Positions 47,059 to 57,614 of a DNA stretch of 64,000 nt are shown here, piece by piece; within the stretch, counting starts at the first letter, position 1; each line of letters starts with the position of its first letter. The stretch spans positions 1 to 64,000 of the forward strand of contig LNDV01000008.1 of assembly GCA_001464765.1 (NCBI GenBank), read 5' to 3'. The position numbers and the translations under genes were made by a program. The DNA is from Betaproteobacteria bacterium Ga0077526. GTDB lineage: Bacteria > Pseudomonadota > Gammaproteobacteria > Burkholderiales > Ga0077523. The notes under the pieces are model-generated. The model did no database searches, was not told the DNA's origin, and was given only the letters and a program-made list of their open reading frames with translations.

Positions 47059-49872
47059 ATGGAACTTCCGAAGAGTTTCGAGCCCGCCGACATCGAGCGC
47101 CGCTGGTATCCGTTCTGGGAATCCCAGGGCTACTTCAACGCCACCTACGCCGCCGACAAACCGGGGTTCTGCATCCAGCTGCCGCCACCGAACGTGACCG
47201 GCACGCTGCATATGGGGCATGCGTTCAACCAGACGATCATGGACGCGCTTACCCGATACCACCGGATGAGCGGGCAGAACACGCTGTGGCTGCCGGGTAC
47301 GGACCACGCGGGCATTGCCACACAGATCGTCGTGGAGCGGCAGCTCGAAGCGGCAGGGACATCCCGGCGGGACCTCGGGCGCGACAAGTTCATCGAGAAA
47401 GTCTGGACCTGGAAAGAGCAGTCCGGCTCCACCATCACGACCCAGATGCGGCGCCTCGGCGACTCCTGCGACTGGACTCGTGAGTACTTCACGATGGACA
47501 GCAAGCTGTCCAAGGTCGTGACGGAAACCTTCGTCCGGCTGTTCGAGCAGGGCCTCATCTACCGCGGCAAGCGACTCGTCAACTGGGATCCGGTGCTGCG
47601 CACGGCGGTGTCGGATCTCGAGGTCGAGAGCGAGGAAGAGGATGGTCGCATCTGGGAGATTCTCTACCCGTTCGTCGATGGTCCGATCGATGGCCGCAAC
47701 GGATTGACCGTCGCCACCACGCGCCCGGAGACACTGCTCGGCGACGTGGCAGTTGCCGTCAATCCGGAAGACGAACGCTACGCCAGCCTCGTGGGCAAAC
47801 GTGTGACGCTGCCGCTCACCGGCCGAACGATTCCCGTGATCGCCGACGATTATGTCGACCGTGAGTTCGGAACAGGCTGCGTCAAGATCACGCCGGCCCA
47901 CGACTTCAACGACTACGCGGTCGGCGCGCGGCACGGCCTCGAGATGATCAACATCTTCACGCTCGACGCCCGGATCAACGAGAACGGCGCAGAGCCCTAT
48001 CGCGGCCTCGACCGGTACGACGCCAGAAAGCGAATCGTGGCCGATCTCGAAGCGCAGGGTGTCCTTGTCGGCGCAAAGCCGCACAGGATGATGGTGCCTC
48101 GGTGTGCCCGGACCAACGCCGTCGTGGAGCCGATGCTCACAGACCAGTGGTTTGTCGCAATGTCCAAGCCTGCGCCGGATGGCACGCTGCATCCAGGACG
48201 GTCGATCGCCGAGGTCGCACTCGATGTCGTCGCGAAAGGTGACGTCACTTTCTTCCCCGAGAACTGGGTCAATGTCTACAACCAGTGGCTGAACGGCATC
48301 CAGGACTGGTGCATCTCACGCCAGCTCTGGTGGGGACACCAGATTCCAGCCTGGTACGACGACGCCGGGAGAGTATTCGTCGGCCGCGATGAGGCAGCCG
48401 CTCGCGCGGCTGCGGCGGCGGCAGGGTCCACGGGGCCGCTGCACCGGGATGAGGATGTCCTCGACACCTGGTTCTCGTCGGCCCTCGTGTGCCACTCCAC
48501 ACTCGGCTGGCCGGAGCCCGCCGGGGATGACCGTCAGGCGATGGACCTCTACCTCCCATCGACGGTACTGGTCACCGGGTTCGACATCATTTTCTTCTGG
48601 GTCGCCCGGATGATCATGATGACGACGCACTTCACCGGTCGGGTTCCGTTCCGGCATGTCTACATCCACGGACTCATCCGGGATGCCGAAGGCAAGAAGA
48701 TGTCGAAGTCGGAGGGCAACACACTCGACCCCGTCGATCTCATCGATGGCATCGACCTGCCCACCCTGCTCGTCAAGCGCACCACCGGTCTGCGCAAGCC
48801 GGAAGACGCCCCGCGCATCGAAGCCAAGACGAAGAAGGAGTTCCCCGAAGGCATTCCGGCATTCGGCGCCGATGCGCTCAGATTCACGATGGCGGCGTAC
48901 GCGACACTGGGTCGGAACATCAACTTCGATCTCAAGCGGTGCGAGGGCTACCGGAACTTCTGCAACAAGCTCTGGAACGCGACGCGTTTCGTGCTGATGA
49001 ACACAGAGGGCAAGGACTGCGGTGCGGACGACTCCCTGCCGGTCACTCTCTCCCCCGTGGATCGCTGGATTGTCAGCCAACTGCAGCGGACCGAAGCGGA
49101 GATTGCGAAGTCCTTCGCGGAGTACCGCCTGGACAACGTCGCAAGCGCGCTGTATCGATTCATCTGGGACGAATACTGCGACTGGTACCTCGAGCTTACG
49201 AAGGTGCAGCTTCAGTCTTCTGATGAAGCCGTCCAGCGCGGCACACGCAGGACACTGGTTCGAGTCCTCGAAGCGGTGCTGCGACTCGCCCACCCGGTGA
49301 TTCCGTTCATCACGGAGGAACTGTGGCAGAAGGTCGGCCCGCTCGCGGGCAAGTCGGGCCGCAGCATCTGTCTGGCGCCTTATCCCAAGTCGGAAGCGTC
49401 GAAGATCGACGAAGGCGCGGAAGCCTGGGTCGGTCTGCTGAAGGGCTACATCGACGCCTGCCGAAACCTTCGCGGTGAAATGAACATCGGGCCCGGAGAG
49501 AGAGTGCCTCTGCACATGACTGGCGCCGCAGACACCGACACGCTGATCCCCTACCTGAAGCTACTCGCGCGTCTATCGGATGTTCATTCGGCACCGTCCC
49601 TCCCGGAGATCGACGCCCCCGTCGCAGTGGTAGGCAACGCCAGACTCATGCTTCACGTGGAGATCGACCTCGCCGCGGAGCGGGAACGCCTCACGAAGGA
49701 AATCGCCCGGCTCGAGGGCGAACTCGCGAAAGCGCGGACCAAGCTCAGCAATCCGGCTTTCGTGGACAAGGCGCCGGCAAAGGTCGTCGCTCAGGAACAG
49801 GAGCGGCTTGCCGGTTTCGAAGCGACTCTGGCGAAGCTCGTGCCTCAGCTGAAAAAGCTGGAAGGTCGCTAG
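47059..49872 (+). CDS. valS: Valyl-tRNA synthetase
   Basis: A 937-residue class I synthetase. The HIGH-type motif is [14 protein letters not shown] (43-56) and the KMSKS loop begins at Lys547 (KKMSKSEGN). The editing domain includes [17 protein letters not shown], and the C-terminal coiled coil ([20 protein letters not shown]) is present. The length is normal for bacterial ValRS. It charges tRNA-Val. A bidirectional terminator separates it from the convergent porin. Confidence 0.97.
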   Translation: MELPKSFEPADIERRWYPFWESQGYFNATYAADKPGFCIQLPPPNVTGTLHMGHAFNQTIMDALTRYHRMSGQNTLWLPGTDHAGIATQIVVERQLEAAGTSRRDLGRDKFIEKVWTWKEQSGSTITTQMRRLGDSCDWTREYFTMDSKLSKVVTETFVRLFEQGLIYRGKRLVNWDPVLRTAVSDLEVESEEEDGRIWEILYPFVDGPIDGRNGLTVATTRPETLLGDVAVAVNPEDERYASLVGKRVTLPLTGRTIPVIADDYVDREFGTGCVKITPAHDFNDYAVGARHGLEMINIFTLDARINENGAEPYRGLDRYDARKRIVADLEAQGVLVGAKPHRMMVPRCARTNAVVEPMLTDQWFVAMSKPAPDGTLHPGRSIAEVALDVVAKGDVTFFPENWVNVYNQWLNGIQDWCISRQLWWGHQIPAWYDDAGRVFVGRDEAAARAAAAAAGSTGPLHRDEDVLDTWFSSALVCHSTLGWPEPAGDDRQAMDLYLPSTVLVTGFDIIFFWVARMIMMTTHFTGRVPFRHVYIHGLIRDAEGKKMSKSEGNTLDPVDLIDGIDLPTLLVKRTTGLRKPEDAPRIEAKTKKEFPEGIPAFGADALRFTMAAYATLGRNINFDLKRCEGYRNFCNKLWNATRFVLMNTEGKDCGADDSLPVTLSPVDRWIVSQLQRTEAEIAKSFAEYRLDNVASALYRFIWDEYCDWYLELTKVQLQSSDEAVQRGTRRTLVRVLEAVLRLAHPVIPFITEELWQKVGPLAGKSGRSICLAPYPKSEASKIDEGAEAWVGLLKGYIDACRNLRGEMNIGPGERVPLHMTGAADTDTLIPYLKLLARLSDVHSAPSLPEIDAPVAVVGNARLMLHVEIDLAAERERLTKEIARLEGELAKARTKLSNPAFVDKAPAKVVAQEQERLAGFEATLAKLVPQLKKLEGR

Positions 49873-49920
49873 ACCACCTCTTACCGTCTGCCTCGCGTGT
49901 TCGCGGGGCTCCACAAAACA

Positions 49921-49946
49921 AATGGGCACCCGAAGGTGCCCATTTT
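49921..49946. terminator. Bidirectional terminator between valS and porin
   Basis: AATGGGCACC and GGTGCCCATT form a perfect 10-bp stem with loop CGAA. T-runs follow on the plus strand, and the flanking AAAACA gives T-rich sequence on the minus strand. It can end both convergent genes. Confidence 0.9.
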
Positions 49947-49969
49947 AACTTGCAGCAAGGACTCGCGGA

Positions 49970-51211
49970 TTAGAACGAGTGCTTGATCAGCAGGGCCAGG
50001 CTACGACCATCGGCACCGACACGGCCAAAGCCCGGGCTACCGATGTTGTAGTAGCGACCGAACTGGTCGTTGTTGGTGATCGAACCGATGAAGAGCAGCT
50101 GCGTCTGCTTGCTCAGGTTGTGAGCATAGCCACCGCTGATCATCATCGCGCCGGTGTCGTTGGCATTGCAGGAACCGCCAGCCACGGACTTGCAGGAGGC
50201 GTCTTCGGCGAGACCGAACTGAAGGGCCGCATAGCCGGTGGCCAGGTTGTACTTGGCACCGAACCACATGGCATTCCGGCTGTACTCGCTAAGACCAGCA
50301 AGCGTGCCGCCGCTGGACTTGTACTTCAGCTGTTCGAAACGAGCGAACAGACCCAGGTCTCCGAGCGTGACACCACCGCCAAGCTGAAGGCCGGTATCGG
50401 TCGAGGTGCCCGCTGCGCCGTTGCTGGTCACGCCGTCGGGCTGAAGGTTGGTCGTGATGGCATTAAGACCAAACATGTCCTTGTGACGCTCGTACGCAAT
50501 GTTCACGAAGAACGGCATGTCGGCCGGCTTGTACTGCGCACCCATCGAGAGAACGCCAGGCTTGGTACCGGAGGCGCTCTGCTGATACGCATTCAGCGTC
50601 ATCGCAACGCCGAACGTGAAGCCGCCGATGTCCGGGCTGTCATACCAGATGCTGTTGCTGGTACGACGGTAGAAACCGGCGCAACCAGTCGTCGGGCCGC
50701 AGTTACCTTGGTTACGAGCATCGAACACACCAGGTCCGGGCGTGCCGAGCATCTGGAGGTTACCGCCGATACCGGCGGCGCCGTCCAGAACGTCGGACTG
50801 GTACATGTAGCGTTCGTAAATGTGTTCGTTGATACCGAGGCGCAGGCTACCCCAGCCGCCTTCGAAACCCATGAACGTGTTGCGCTGACGGAGCGCGCCG
50901 TCGGTGTCGTGCACCGTGGAGCCCGTGTTGGAAAAGTCCAGCTGGGCGTTGAACACGACCTTGTTGCCGTCGCCGATGTCTTCGGTCGAGTTCAGGTTGA
51001 CGTTCGAGTAGTTCGACGTCAGACCGGTGTTGCTGAAGCCCTGTTGACCACCGCCACGAACGACGGAGTTGGCAAGGGAGGTAGCAGTCGCGTCACCGAC
51101 AGAACCCCACTGCGGGCCCATGTTGATGGTGCCGCTGATGGTCACGTCGGCCATGGCGGCCGGAGCAACGAAAGCGCCGGCAAGCGCCAGAACGAGAAGC
51201 TTCTTGTTCAT
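49970..51211 (-). CDS. Outer-membrane porin (Gram-negative general porin family)
   Basis: A 413-residue beta-barrel protein. The signal peptide (1-22, LALAGAFVAPAAMA) is followed by DVTISGTINMG, repeated amphipathic strands, NTFMGFEGGWGSLRLGINEH, and a terminal Phe as in betaproteobacterial porins of the OmpC/Omp32 type. The ATG at 51211 has AGGAG 3-4 bases upstream. Two Cys pairs (GNCGPTTGCAG and DASCKSVAGGSC) are unusual and may form loop disulfides. It is probably highly expressed, judged by its own terminator and a long upstream region. Confidence 0.88.
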   Translation of the reverse strand: MNKKLLVLALAGAFVAPAAMADVTISGTINMGPQWGSVGDATATSLANSVVRGGGQQGFSNTGLTSNYSNVNLNSTEDIGDGNKVVFNAQLDFSNTGSTVHDTDGALRQRNTFMGFEGGWGSLRLGINEHIYERYMYQSDVLDGAAGIGGNLQMLGTPGPGVFDARNQGNCGPTTGCAGFYRRTSNSIWYDSPDIGGFTFGVAMTLNAYQQSASGTKPGVLSMGAQYKPADMPFFVNIAYERHKDMFGLNAITTNLQPDGVTSNGAAGTSTDTGLQLGGGVTLGDLGLFARFEQLKYKSSGGTLAGLSEYSRNAMWFGAKYNLATGYAALQFGLAEDASCKSVAGGSCNANDTGAMMISGGYAHNLSKQTQLLFIGSITNNDQFGRYYNIGSPGFGRVGADGRSLALLIKHSF

Positions 51212-51597
51212 CTCATCTCCTGATGTTTGGGAATCCGTGAGCGGGCGCTTTGGATCGCCCCTCCCCTTGAGACGCATTCCGCATGCGCCCCCACTGATAC
51301 CTCTCCAGGATGGACAGGTGCGCGGATTGTGCACAGGCGACCCCTATGCCACAAGGATTGCGGCCAGGAAATCTCTCTTCAGGCGTTTGAACTGTTGCAT
51401 AGTTGCAACACATTGGGACGCCCGAGACGGACGCACTGACAGCAATCAACTTACTTCGTGTGTTCCGGGAGTTATCGCAAAAACCTCGCGTAGATCGTGA
51501 TGTTGCGTCGCACAATCCGTGGCGGCTGCGCAACAAGACTGGCCGCATGCCTGGGGCATGGGCCGGACCTAGACGGAGCTCCCAACCTGACACCGGG
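51212..51597. promoter_or_regulatory. 386 bp upstream region of the porin
   Basis: No gene is seen between the porin start and the trpC stop. The region should hold the porin promoter and a long leader. It contains the palindrome GTTGCA-TAGT-TGCAAC (51394-51409), a candidate operator of unknown owner, about 185 bp upstream of the ATG. No intrinsic terminator for trpC was found. Confidence 0.45.
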
Positions 51598-52401
51598 TCA
51601 GACGGCGCGGTCACCAAAGAAGAGGGATGCCAAAGCCTTGCCCGGATCGGGCGCCCGCATGAACGCCTCGCCGACCAGGAAAGCGCCAACCCCGTGTTCT
51701 CTCATGCGCGCGACGTCCTCCCGGCCGTGGATCCCGCTCTCGGTCACGACGATGCGATCGGCCGGAATGCCCGGAAGCAGTGCCACCGTGGTATCCAGAC
51801 TGGTCTCGAACGTCCTCAAATTGCGATTGTTGATGCCCAGGAGCGGCGTCCGGAGCCGGAGGGCCACATCGAGTTCCCTTTCGTCGTGGACTTCCACGAG
51901 AACCGCCATGCCGAAATCCAACGCGGCAGCTTCCAGCGCCTGCATCTCCGCAAGCTGCAAAGCCGCAACGATCAGCAGGATGCAGTCCGCCCCCATCGCG
52001 CGGGCCTGGGCCACCTGGTAGACGTCGACCATGAAGTCCTTGCGGAGCACCGGAAGGCTGCAGGCGGCGCGGGCTGATTCCAGATAGGCGCGCGAACCCT
52101 GGAAGAACTCCTCGTCCGTCAGGACCGACAGGCAGGCGGCGCCATGGCGCTCGTAGGTCTGCGCGATCAACGGGGGGTCGAAGTCGGGACGGAGCAGTCC
52201 CTTGCTCGGGCTCGCTTTCTTGATCTCGGCGATCACGGCGGGGTCCCCACGGGACAACCTGGCCCGGATGGCGCCGACGAAATCCCTCGGGGGAGTCATG
52301 CCCCTCGCGGCCGCCGCGAGCCGATCGAGGGGAACCGCCGCCGAGTCGCGTGCGACTTCGCGATGCTTGACAGCCAGAATCCGATCGAGGATGTCCGCCA
52401 T
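51598..52401 (-). CDS. trpC: Indole-3-glycerol phosphate synthase
   Basis: A 267-residue TIM barrel with [33 protein letters not shown] and [12 protein letters not shown]. It converts CdRP to indole-glycerol phosphate. It is the last of trpE-G-D-C; trpF, trpB and trpA are not in the window. The gap to trpD is 8 bp. Confidence 0.96.
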   Translation of the reverse strand: MADILDRILAVKHREVARDSAAVPLDRLAAAARGMTPPRDFVGAIRARLSRGDPAVIAEIKKASPSKGLLRPDFDPPLIAQTYERHGAACLSVLTDEEFFQGSRAYLESARAACSLPVLRKDFMVDVYQVAQARAMGADCILLIVAALQLAEMQALEAAALDFGMAVLVEVHDERELDVALRLRTPLLGINNRNLRTFETSLDTTVALLPGIPADRIVVTESGIHGREDVARMREHGVGAFLVGEAFMRAPDPGKALASLFFGDRAV

Positions 52402-52409
52402 GGGATCGG

Positions 52410-53435
52410 TCAGTTCGAGAAACGACGGGTGAAGGCCACGAACTCCTCGAGCTTGCGCAGCGCCGCTCCCGTCGTCATGGCGCCGATGGCGCGACGGACC
52501 CCCGCCTCGTGGGTTTCTGAAAGGCCGGCCGTGTAGATGGCCGCGCCGGCGTTCAAGGCCACGATATCCGCCGCGGGACCGGGCTCGCCTTGCAGCGCCG
52601 CACGCACGAGTTCCCGCGAAACCGCGCTGTCCCCCGCCTGGATGGCGGTGATCGGCGCGCTGCGGAGACCGAATTGCTCGGGGCGGATCGAGTACTCGCG
52701 CACCTCTCCGTCCTTGAACTCACCGACGAGGGTCTCACCGGAGATGGAGATCTCATCCAGTCCTTCCAGGCCGTACACCACCATGACGTGGCGGCTGCCG
52801 AGCTTCTGCAGCACCCGCGCCTGGATGCCGACGAGGTCCGGATGGAACACGCCCATCACCTGATTCCTGGCGCCTGCCGGATTGGTGAGCGGCCCCAGGA
52901 TATTGAATATGGTGCGCACGCCGAGTTCCTTGCGCACCGGCGCGGCATACTTCATCGCGCCATGATGGTTGGGCGCGAACATGAAACCGACGCCGACCTC
53001 ATCGATGCACTTGGCGACCTGATCCGGCTTCAGGTGGATGTTCGCGCCGAACCCTTCGAGCACATCGGCACTGCCGGACTTGCTGGAGACCGAACGGTTG
53101 CCGTGCTTCGCGACCTTCGCGCCTACGGCAGCCGCCACGAACGCCGCTGCCGTCGAAATGTTGAAGGTGTGAGCGCCATCGCCGCCGGTTCCGCAGGTAT
53201 CGACGAGATTCGCATGGTCGGCGACTTCCACACCGGTGGCGAACTCGCGCATGACCTGAGCTGCCGCGGCGATCTCGCCGATGGTCTCCTTCTTGACGCG
53301 AAGACCGATGAGAATTCCGGAGATCAACGTGGGCGAGACTTCGCCGCTCATGATCGCGCGCATGAGCGAGAGCATCTCCTCGTGGAAGATCTCGCGATGT
53401 TCGATCACACGAACCAGGGCCTCCTGCGGCGTCAT
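52410..53435 (-). CDS. trpD: Anthranilate phosphoribosyltransferase
   Basis: A 341-residue enzyme with the PRPP-binding [36 protein letters not shown], and [20 protein letters not shown] near the anthranilate site. It joins anthranilate and PRPP. The ATG at 53435 overlaps the trpG stop (ATGA). Longer frames upstream are shadows of trpG. Confidence 0.96.
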   Translation of the reverse strand: MTPQEALVRVIEHREIFHEEMLSLMRAIMSGEVSPTLISGILIGLRVKKETIGEIAAAAQVMREFATGVEVADHANLVDTCGTGGDGAHTFNISTAAAFVAAAVGAKVAKHGNRSVSSKSGSADVLEGFGANIHLKPDQVAKCIDEVGVGFMFAPNHHGAMKYAAPVRKELGVRTIFNILGPLTNPAGARNQVMGVFHPDLVGIQARVLQKLGSRHVMVVYGLEGLDEISISGETLVGEFKDGEVREYSIRPEQFGLRSAPITAIQAGDSAVSRELVRAALQGEPGPAADIVALNAGAAIYTAGLSETHEAGVRRAIGAMTTGAALRKLEEFVAFTRRFSN

Positions 53436-54004
53436 GGACGGCTCTCCTCGAGAAAGTTGCGGAGCAACGCGTGCCCACCCTCGGTGAGGATGGATTCCGG
53501 ATGGAACTGGACCCCTTCGATCGCGAGTTCCCGATGGCGCACGCCCATGATCTCGCCGTCGTCGGTCCAGGCGGTCACCTCGAGCACTTCGGGCTTCGAC
53601 GCCTGCTCGATCACGAGCGAGTGGTAGCGCGTCGCCGTCATCGGATCGGGCAGGCCGCGGAACACGCCTTGCCCGCGATGATGGACCGGCGATGTCTTGC
53701 CATGCATGAGCTGCTTGGCGTGAACGATCCTGCCGCCGAAGGCCTCGCCGATGGCCTGATGGCCCAGACAGACTCCGAGCATGGGGACCTTGCCTGCGAA
53801 CTCCCGGATGAGGGACACAGAAATACCCGCTTCCTTCGGCGTGCAAGGCCCGGGAGAGATCACGATGCGGTCCGGAGCGAGTCTGGCGACTTCTTCCAGA
53901 GTGATCTCGTCGTTGCGATACACCTGCACATCCTCACCGAGTTCCCCGAGGTACTGCACGAGGTTGTAGGTGAAGGAGTCGTAGTTGTCGATCATCAGGA
54001 GCAT
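53432..54004 (-). CDS. trpG: Anthranilate synthase component II (glutamine amidotransferase)
   Basis: A 190-residue class I amidotransferase with [16 protein letters not shown], the nucleophile Cys79 in [15 protein letters not shown], and VQFHPESIL with the catalytic His and Glu. It supplies ammonia to TrpE. It may also serve in folate synthesis if no separate pabA exists. The ATG at 54004 begins the conserved part; GGAGG lies 6 bases upstream. Confidence 0.95.
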   Translation of the reverse strand: MLLMIDNYDSFTYNLVQYLGELGEDVQVYRNDEITLEEVARLAPDRIVISPGPCTPKEAGISVSLIREFAGKVPMLGVCLGHQAIGEAFGGRIVHAKQLMHGKTSPVHHRGQGVFRGLPDPMTATRYHSLVIEQASKPEVLEVTAWTDDGEIMGVRHRELAIEGVQFHPESILTEGGHALLRNFLEESRP

Positions 54005-54041
54005 GTCGTGTCCTCCTGGAAGCGGCATGGGAGTAGCAGAG

Positions 54042-55520
54042 TCATGCCGTTCTCCCCGTGAACAAGCCGGCCTGCGCCATCTCCGCGGCACGCAGTATCG
54101 CGCGAGCCTTGTTCTGCGTCTCGGTCCATTCGTTCGCCGGGACGGAGTCGGCGACGATCCCGGCACCCGCCTGCACGAACAGCCGGCCGTCCTTGATCAC
54201 GGCGGTGCGGATCGCGATCGCCAGATCCATGTCGCCGTTGAAGCCCAGGTAACCGACGGCGCCGGCATAGATGCCGCGCTTGGAGGGTTCGAGCTCATCG
54301 ATGATTTCCATGGCGCGCACCTTCGGCGCGCCGGAAACCGTGCCGGCGGGAAACGTCGCCTTCAGGACTTCGATGGCATCCAGCCCGGGTCGCAGCGTGC
54401 CTTCCACGTTGGAGACGATGTGCATCACATGGGAGTAGCGCTCGATGCTCATGTTGTCCGTGACCTTGACCGTCCCTATCTGAGCCACCCGGCCGACATC
54501 GTTCCGCCCCAGGTCCATCAGCATGACGTGTTCGGCACGCTCCTTCGGATCGGCGAGCAGATCAACTTCCAGAGCTTCATCCAGCTCGCGTGTCGCCCCG
54601 CGCGGTCGCGTGCCCGCGATGGGGCGGACGGTGACCGTGCCGCTCTCGAGACGGACGAGAATCTCCGGGCTCGCGCCGACGATGTGGAAGCCGCCCATGT
54701 CGAAGAAGAACATGTAGGGAGACGGATTCAGCGCCCGCAGCGCCCGGTAAAGCGAAAGCGGCGAGGCCGGGTACGGATGCGACAGGCGCTGCGAGAGCAC
54801 CACCTGCATGATGTCGCCATCGAAGATGTACTGCTTGGCCCGCGCGACGGCGGCTTCGAAACCCTGTTCCGTGAACTCCGAATGGGCTGCCGCCGGCGTC
54901 ATGGGCATCTCTGCCGGCACACCGACGGGCTGGCGCAAAGCAGCCAGGAGCACATCGAGCTGGCGCCGGGCGTTCGCGTAGGCATCCGGTTCGCCGGGGT
55001 CGGCATACACCACGAGGTAGAGCTTGCCAGACAGGTTGTCGACCACCGCCAGCCGGTCCGACAGCATCAGCATGATGTCGGGACACCCGAGCACGTCGGG
55101 CTTCTGGGTGTCCGCGAGACGCTTCTCGATATAGCGGACCGTGTCGTAGCCGAAGTACCCCACGAGCCCGCCCGCGAAGCGCGGCAAACCCGGAATCACG
55201 GCCGCGCGAAACCGGGCCTGACATTCACGGACCCACTGCAGAGGATCGGCGTGTTCGACTTGTGCAAGAAGCGTGTTGCCGCGGAACTCGCTGCAAACAT
55301 GCCCGCGCACCTCGAACCGGACATCGCTCGGGAGCCCGATGAACGAGTAGCGACCGAATCGCTCTCCGCCCTGCACCGACTCGAGCAGATAGGAAAAGGG
55401 CCGGTTGCCGAGCTTGAGATAGACGGAAAGCGGCGTGTCGAGATCCGCGAGGGTTTCGAGGACCACGGGCACGCGATTGAAGCCGCGCTCAGCGAACTGC
55501 TTGAATTGCTCTTCGGTCAT
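54042..55520 (-). CDS. trpE: Anthranilate synthase component I
   Basis: A 492-residue chorismate-utilising enzyme. The N-terminal part holds the tryptophan-binding [18 protein letters not shown], and the C-terminal catalytic part has [34 protein letters not shown] and [20 protein letters not shown]. It makes anthranilate from chorismate with TrpG and should be feedback-inhibited by tryptophan. No leader peptide with tandem Trp codons was seen in the 142 bp upstream. Confidence 0.96.
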   Translation of the reverse strand: MTEEQFKQFAERGFNRVPVVLETLADLDTPLSVYLKLGNRPFSYLLESVQGGERFGRYSFIGLPSDVRFEVRGHVCSEFRGNTLLAQVEHADPLQWVRECQARFRAAVIPGLPRFAGGLVGYFGYDTVRYIEKRLADTQKPDVLGCPDIMLMLSDRLAVVDNLSGKLYLVVYADPGEPDAYANARRQLDVLLAALRQPVGVPAEMPMTPAAAHSEFTEQGFEAAVARAKQYIFDGDIMQVVLSQRLSHPYPASPLSLYRALRALNPSPYMFFFDMGGFHIVGASPEILVRLESGTVTVRPIAGTRPRGATRELDEALEVDLLADPKERAEHVMLMDLGRNDVGRVAQIGTVKVTDNMSIERYSHVMHIVSNVEGTLRPGLDAIEVLKATFPAGTVSGAPKVRAMEIIDELEPSKRGIYAGAVGYLGFNGDMDLAIAIRTAVIKDGRLFVQAGAGIVADSVPANEWTETQNKARAILRAAEMAQAGLFTGRTA

Positions 55521-55662
55521 GGAGGCTCCGGGAAATCATCCGTACTGCGTCACTGCCAGGGTTCTGTGCGCGTGTCACCAGGGGCGCACGCCGTGCGTCA
55601 TGGGCCGCCAAGGACGCCAACGGCACACCGCATCGAACCGGCAGGGATGTGGAGCCACCATG

Positions 55663-56346
55663 TCAGGTGATGAGAACTGCGAGATCGGAGATGCTCGAAA
55701 CTATAGCATCGGCCCCGAGGTCCCGTACATCCTGCCCGCCCGTGTAGCCGTAGGGCACACACACGACGGGACAGCCCGCCGCCCGCGCGGCAGCCATGTC
55801 GTTGGGAGAGTCGCCCACGAACAGGAACTCGCTCGTCGATACGCCGAAATGCTCGCAGGCATGCAGCAGCGGCAAGGGATCGGGCTTCTTCTTCGGCAAG
55901 CTGTCGCCGCTCAGGACGAGGTCGAACTGCGGCGCCATGCCCTGGGCGCGAAGCAGCGCCACGGTGAACCGCTCGGCCTTGTTCGTGATGCACGCGAGCC
56001 GAAGTCCCGCGCCGCGGAGTCGTTCGAGTCCGCTGACGACGTCGGGAAACGGACGGCTCTCCCGGCTGACACCGTCGAAGTAGTGCCCCTCGAAGACATG
56101 CAGCGCCTGTTCGAACAGGGCCTCGTCAGGCTCACCGTTCAAGGTACCGGTGAGAAGTCGCTTGGTCAGACGGGCAATGCCGTCGCCAATGTAGCCCCGG
56201 ACGACTTCTTCGGGAACCACCGGCCGCCGCAGGTCGGACAGCATCGCGTTGGCAGCGGCGGCGATGTCAGGCAGGGTATCGATCAGCGTCCCGTCGAGGT
56301 CGAAGCCGACCGCACGCACCCTTCCCTTCAGCGAGGCCAGATTCAC
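55663..56346 (-). CDS. gph: Phosphoglycolate phosphatase
   Basis: A 227-residue HAD phosphatase with [34 protein letters not shown] and [16 protein letters not shown]. It removes the phosphate from 2-phosphoglycolate. I chose the GTG at 56346 because it overlaps the rpe stop (GTGA); another GTG at 56355 would add three residues. The rpe-gph-trpE order is a known betaproteobacterial cluster. Confidence 0.92.
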   Translation of the reverse strand: MNLASLKGRVRAVGFDLDGTLIDTLPDIAAAANAMLSDLRRPVVPEEVVRGYIGDGIARLTKRLLTGTLNGEPDEALFEQALHVFEGHYFDGVSRESRPFPDVVSGLERLRGAGLRLACITNKAERFTVALLRAQGMAPQFDLVLSGDSLPKKKPDPLPLLHACEHFGVSTSEFLFVGDSPNDMAAARAAGCPVVCVPYGYTGGQDVRDLGADAIVSSISDLAVLIT

Positions 56347-57008
56347 CGGGCGCACCGATCGAGTTCGGCCCGCATGGACCGGATGGTGCCTGCGTAGTCG
56401 CCGCTGCCGAAGATCGCGGAGCCCGCAACGAAGGTGTCTGCGCCTGCTGCGCCGATACGCCCGATGTTGTCAACCTTCACACCGCCGTCCACCTCCAGCA
56501 GGATGTCGCGTCCGCTCTCGTCGATCCGCCGGCGCACGATCTTCAGCTTCTCGATGGCCGATTCGATGAAGCTCTGACCGCCGAATCCCGGGTTCACGGA
56601 CATCAGCAGAATGAGATCGAGCCGTTCCATCACGTGGTCGAGATAGTGGAGCGGCGTCGCGGGGTTGAAGACGAGTCCGGCCTTGCAGCCGTTGTCCCGG
56701 ATTAGCGCGAGTGTCCTGTCCACGTGGGCGGAGGCCTCGGGATGGAAGGAAATGATGCCGGCCCCTGCCTTCGCGAACGCCGGGATCAGCGAGTCGACGG
56801 GCGACACCATGAGGTGAACGTCGATCGGCACTGTCGCGTACGGCTTGATGGCCTCGCAGACCACCGGCCCGACCGTCAGGTTGGGCACGTAGTGGTTGTC
56901 CATGACGTCGAAATGAATGAGATCGGCGCCGGCGGCGATCACGTTCTTGACTTCTTCGCCGAGACGGGCGAAGTCAGCGGACAGGATGCTCGGGGCGATT
57001 CGATTCAT
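56343..57008 (-). CDS. rpe: Ribulose-phosphate 3-epimerase
   Basis: A 221-residue TIM barrel with [47 protein letters not shown] and [12 protein letters not shown]. It interconverts ribulose 5-phosphate and xylulose 5-phosphate. It heads the unit leading to gph and trpE, and it diverges from apaG with a 99-bp gap. Confidence 0.95.
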   Translation of the reverse strand: MNRIAPSILSADFARLGEEVKNVIAAGADLIHFDVMDNHYVPNLTVGPVVCEAIKPYATVPIDVHLMVSPVDSLIPAFAKAGAGIISFHPEASAHVDRTLALIRDNGCKAGLVFNPATPLHYLDHVMERLDLILLMSVNPGFGGQSFIESAIEKLKIVRRRIDESGRDILLEVDGGVKVDNIGRIGAAGADTFVAGSAIFGSGDYAGTIRSMRAELDRCAR

Positions 57009-57107
57009 CGGGCTCGGCCTGGGAGTTGACGCCGGATTCTACCCGGAGGCACGCCGTGGCTTCATCGACGAGTTGAGGATTCCCCAGCTTTGTTGTGCAA
57101 TACGCGG

Positions 57108-57491
57108 ATGGACGATCCCAAACGTTACGAAATCACCGTCACCGCCCGCTCGGAGTACGTGGCCGAGCAGTCGGACGAGGCCGAGGGGCGCTATGTCTTC
57201 GCCTACACCATCACCATCCGCAACACCGGCACGGTGTCGGCACGGCTCGTGAGCCGGCACTGGATCATCACCGACGCCAACAATCACGTGCACGAAGTGC
57301 GGGGCGCCGGTGTCGTGGGCGAGCAGCCTCTGCTCCGACCATCGGAGCACTACGAGTACACGAGCGGCGCTGCCATCCTGACCCCGGTGGGGACCATGCG
57401 GGGCAGCTACCAGATGGAAGCCGAAGACGGCACCCCGTTCGAGGCCTCGATCCCGGAGTTCATTCTGTCCATGCCGCGGGTGCTGCACTGA
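57108..57491 (+). CDS. apaG: ApaG family protein
   Basis: A 127-residue ApaG/DUF525 beta-sandwich with YVFAYTITIRNTG, LVSRHWIITDANNHVHEVRG and GVVGEQPLLRPSEHYEYTSG. The biochemical role is unclear; E. coli ApaG affects cobalt resistance. The ATG at 57108 begins the domain; a TTG 18 bases upstream is less likely. Confidence 0.92.
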   Translation: MDDPKRYEITVTARSEYVAEQSDEAEGRYVFAYTITIRNTGTVSARLVSRHWIITDANNHVHEVRGAGVVGEQPLLRPSEHYEYTSGAAILTPVGTMRGSYQMEAEDGTPFEASIPEFILSMPRVLH

Positions 57492-57512
57492 CGGCACCGC
57501 CCGTCGCCGGGC

Positions 57513-57614
57513 TCACTTCTCTTCATCGTCCTTGCGCTTGCGGGGCCACGTCCACCAGACGATGAACAGCCCGATGAACAGTGCGATGCCCGCTTCCAAC
57601 AGCAACCAAGCCAT
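57513..57614 (-). CDS. 33-residue single-pass membrane protein
   Basis: A small open frame translates as MAWLLLEAGIALFIGLFIVW, then WTWPRKRKDDEEK and a stop: one hydrophobic helix followed by a basic and acidic tail, so N-out, C-in topology is likely. I recall similar small proteins beside apaG or mltA in betaproteobacteria, so I think it is real. It has no known function. Its ATG and that of mltA share the same CATG, one on each strand. Confidence 0.65.
   Translation of the reverse strand: MAWLLLEAGIALFIGLFIVWWTWPRKRKDDEEK

Noticed and set aside
47041..48192. 383-codon frame opposite valS
   Set aside because: It is antisense to the valS catalytic domain and has no family features.
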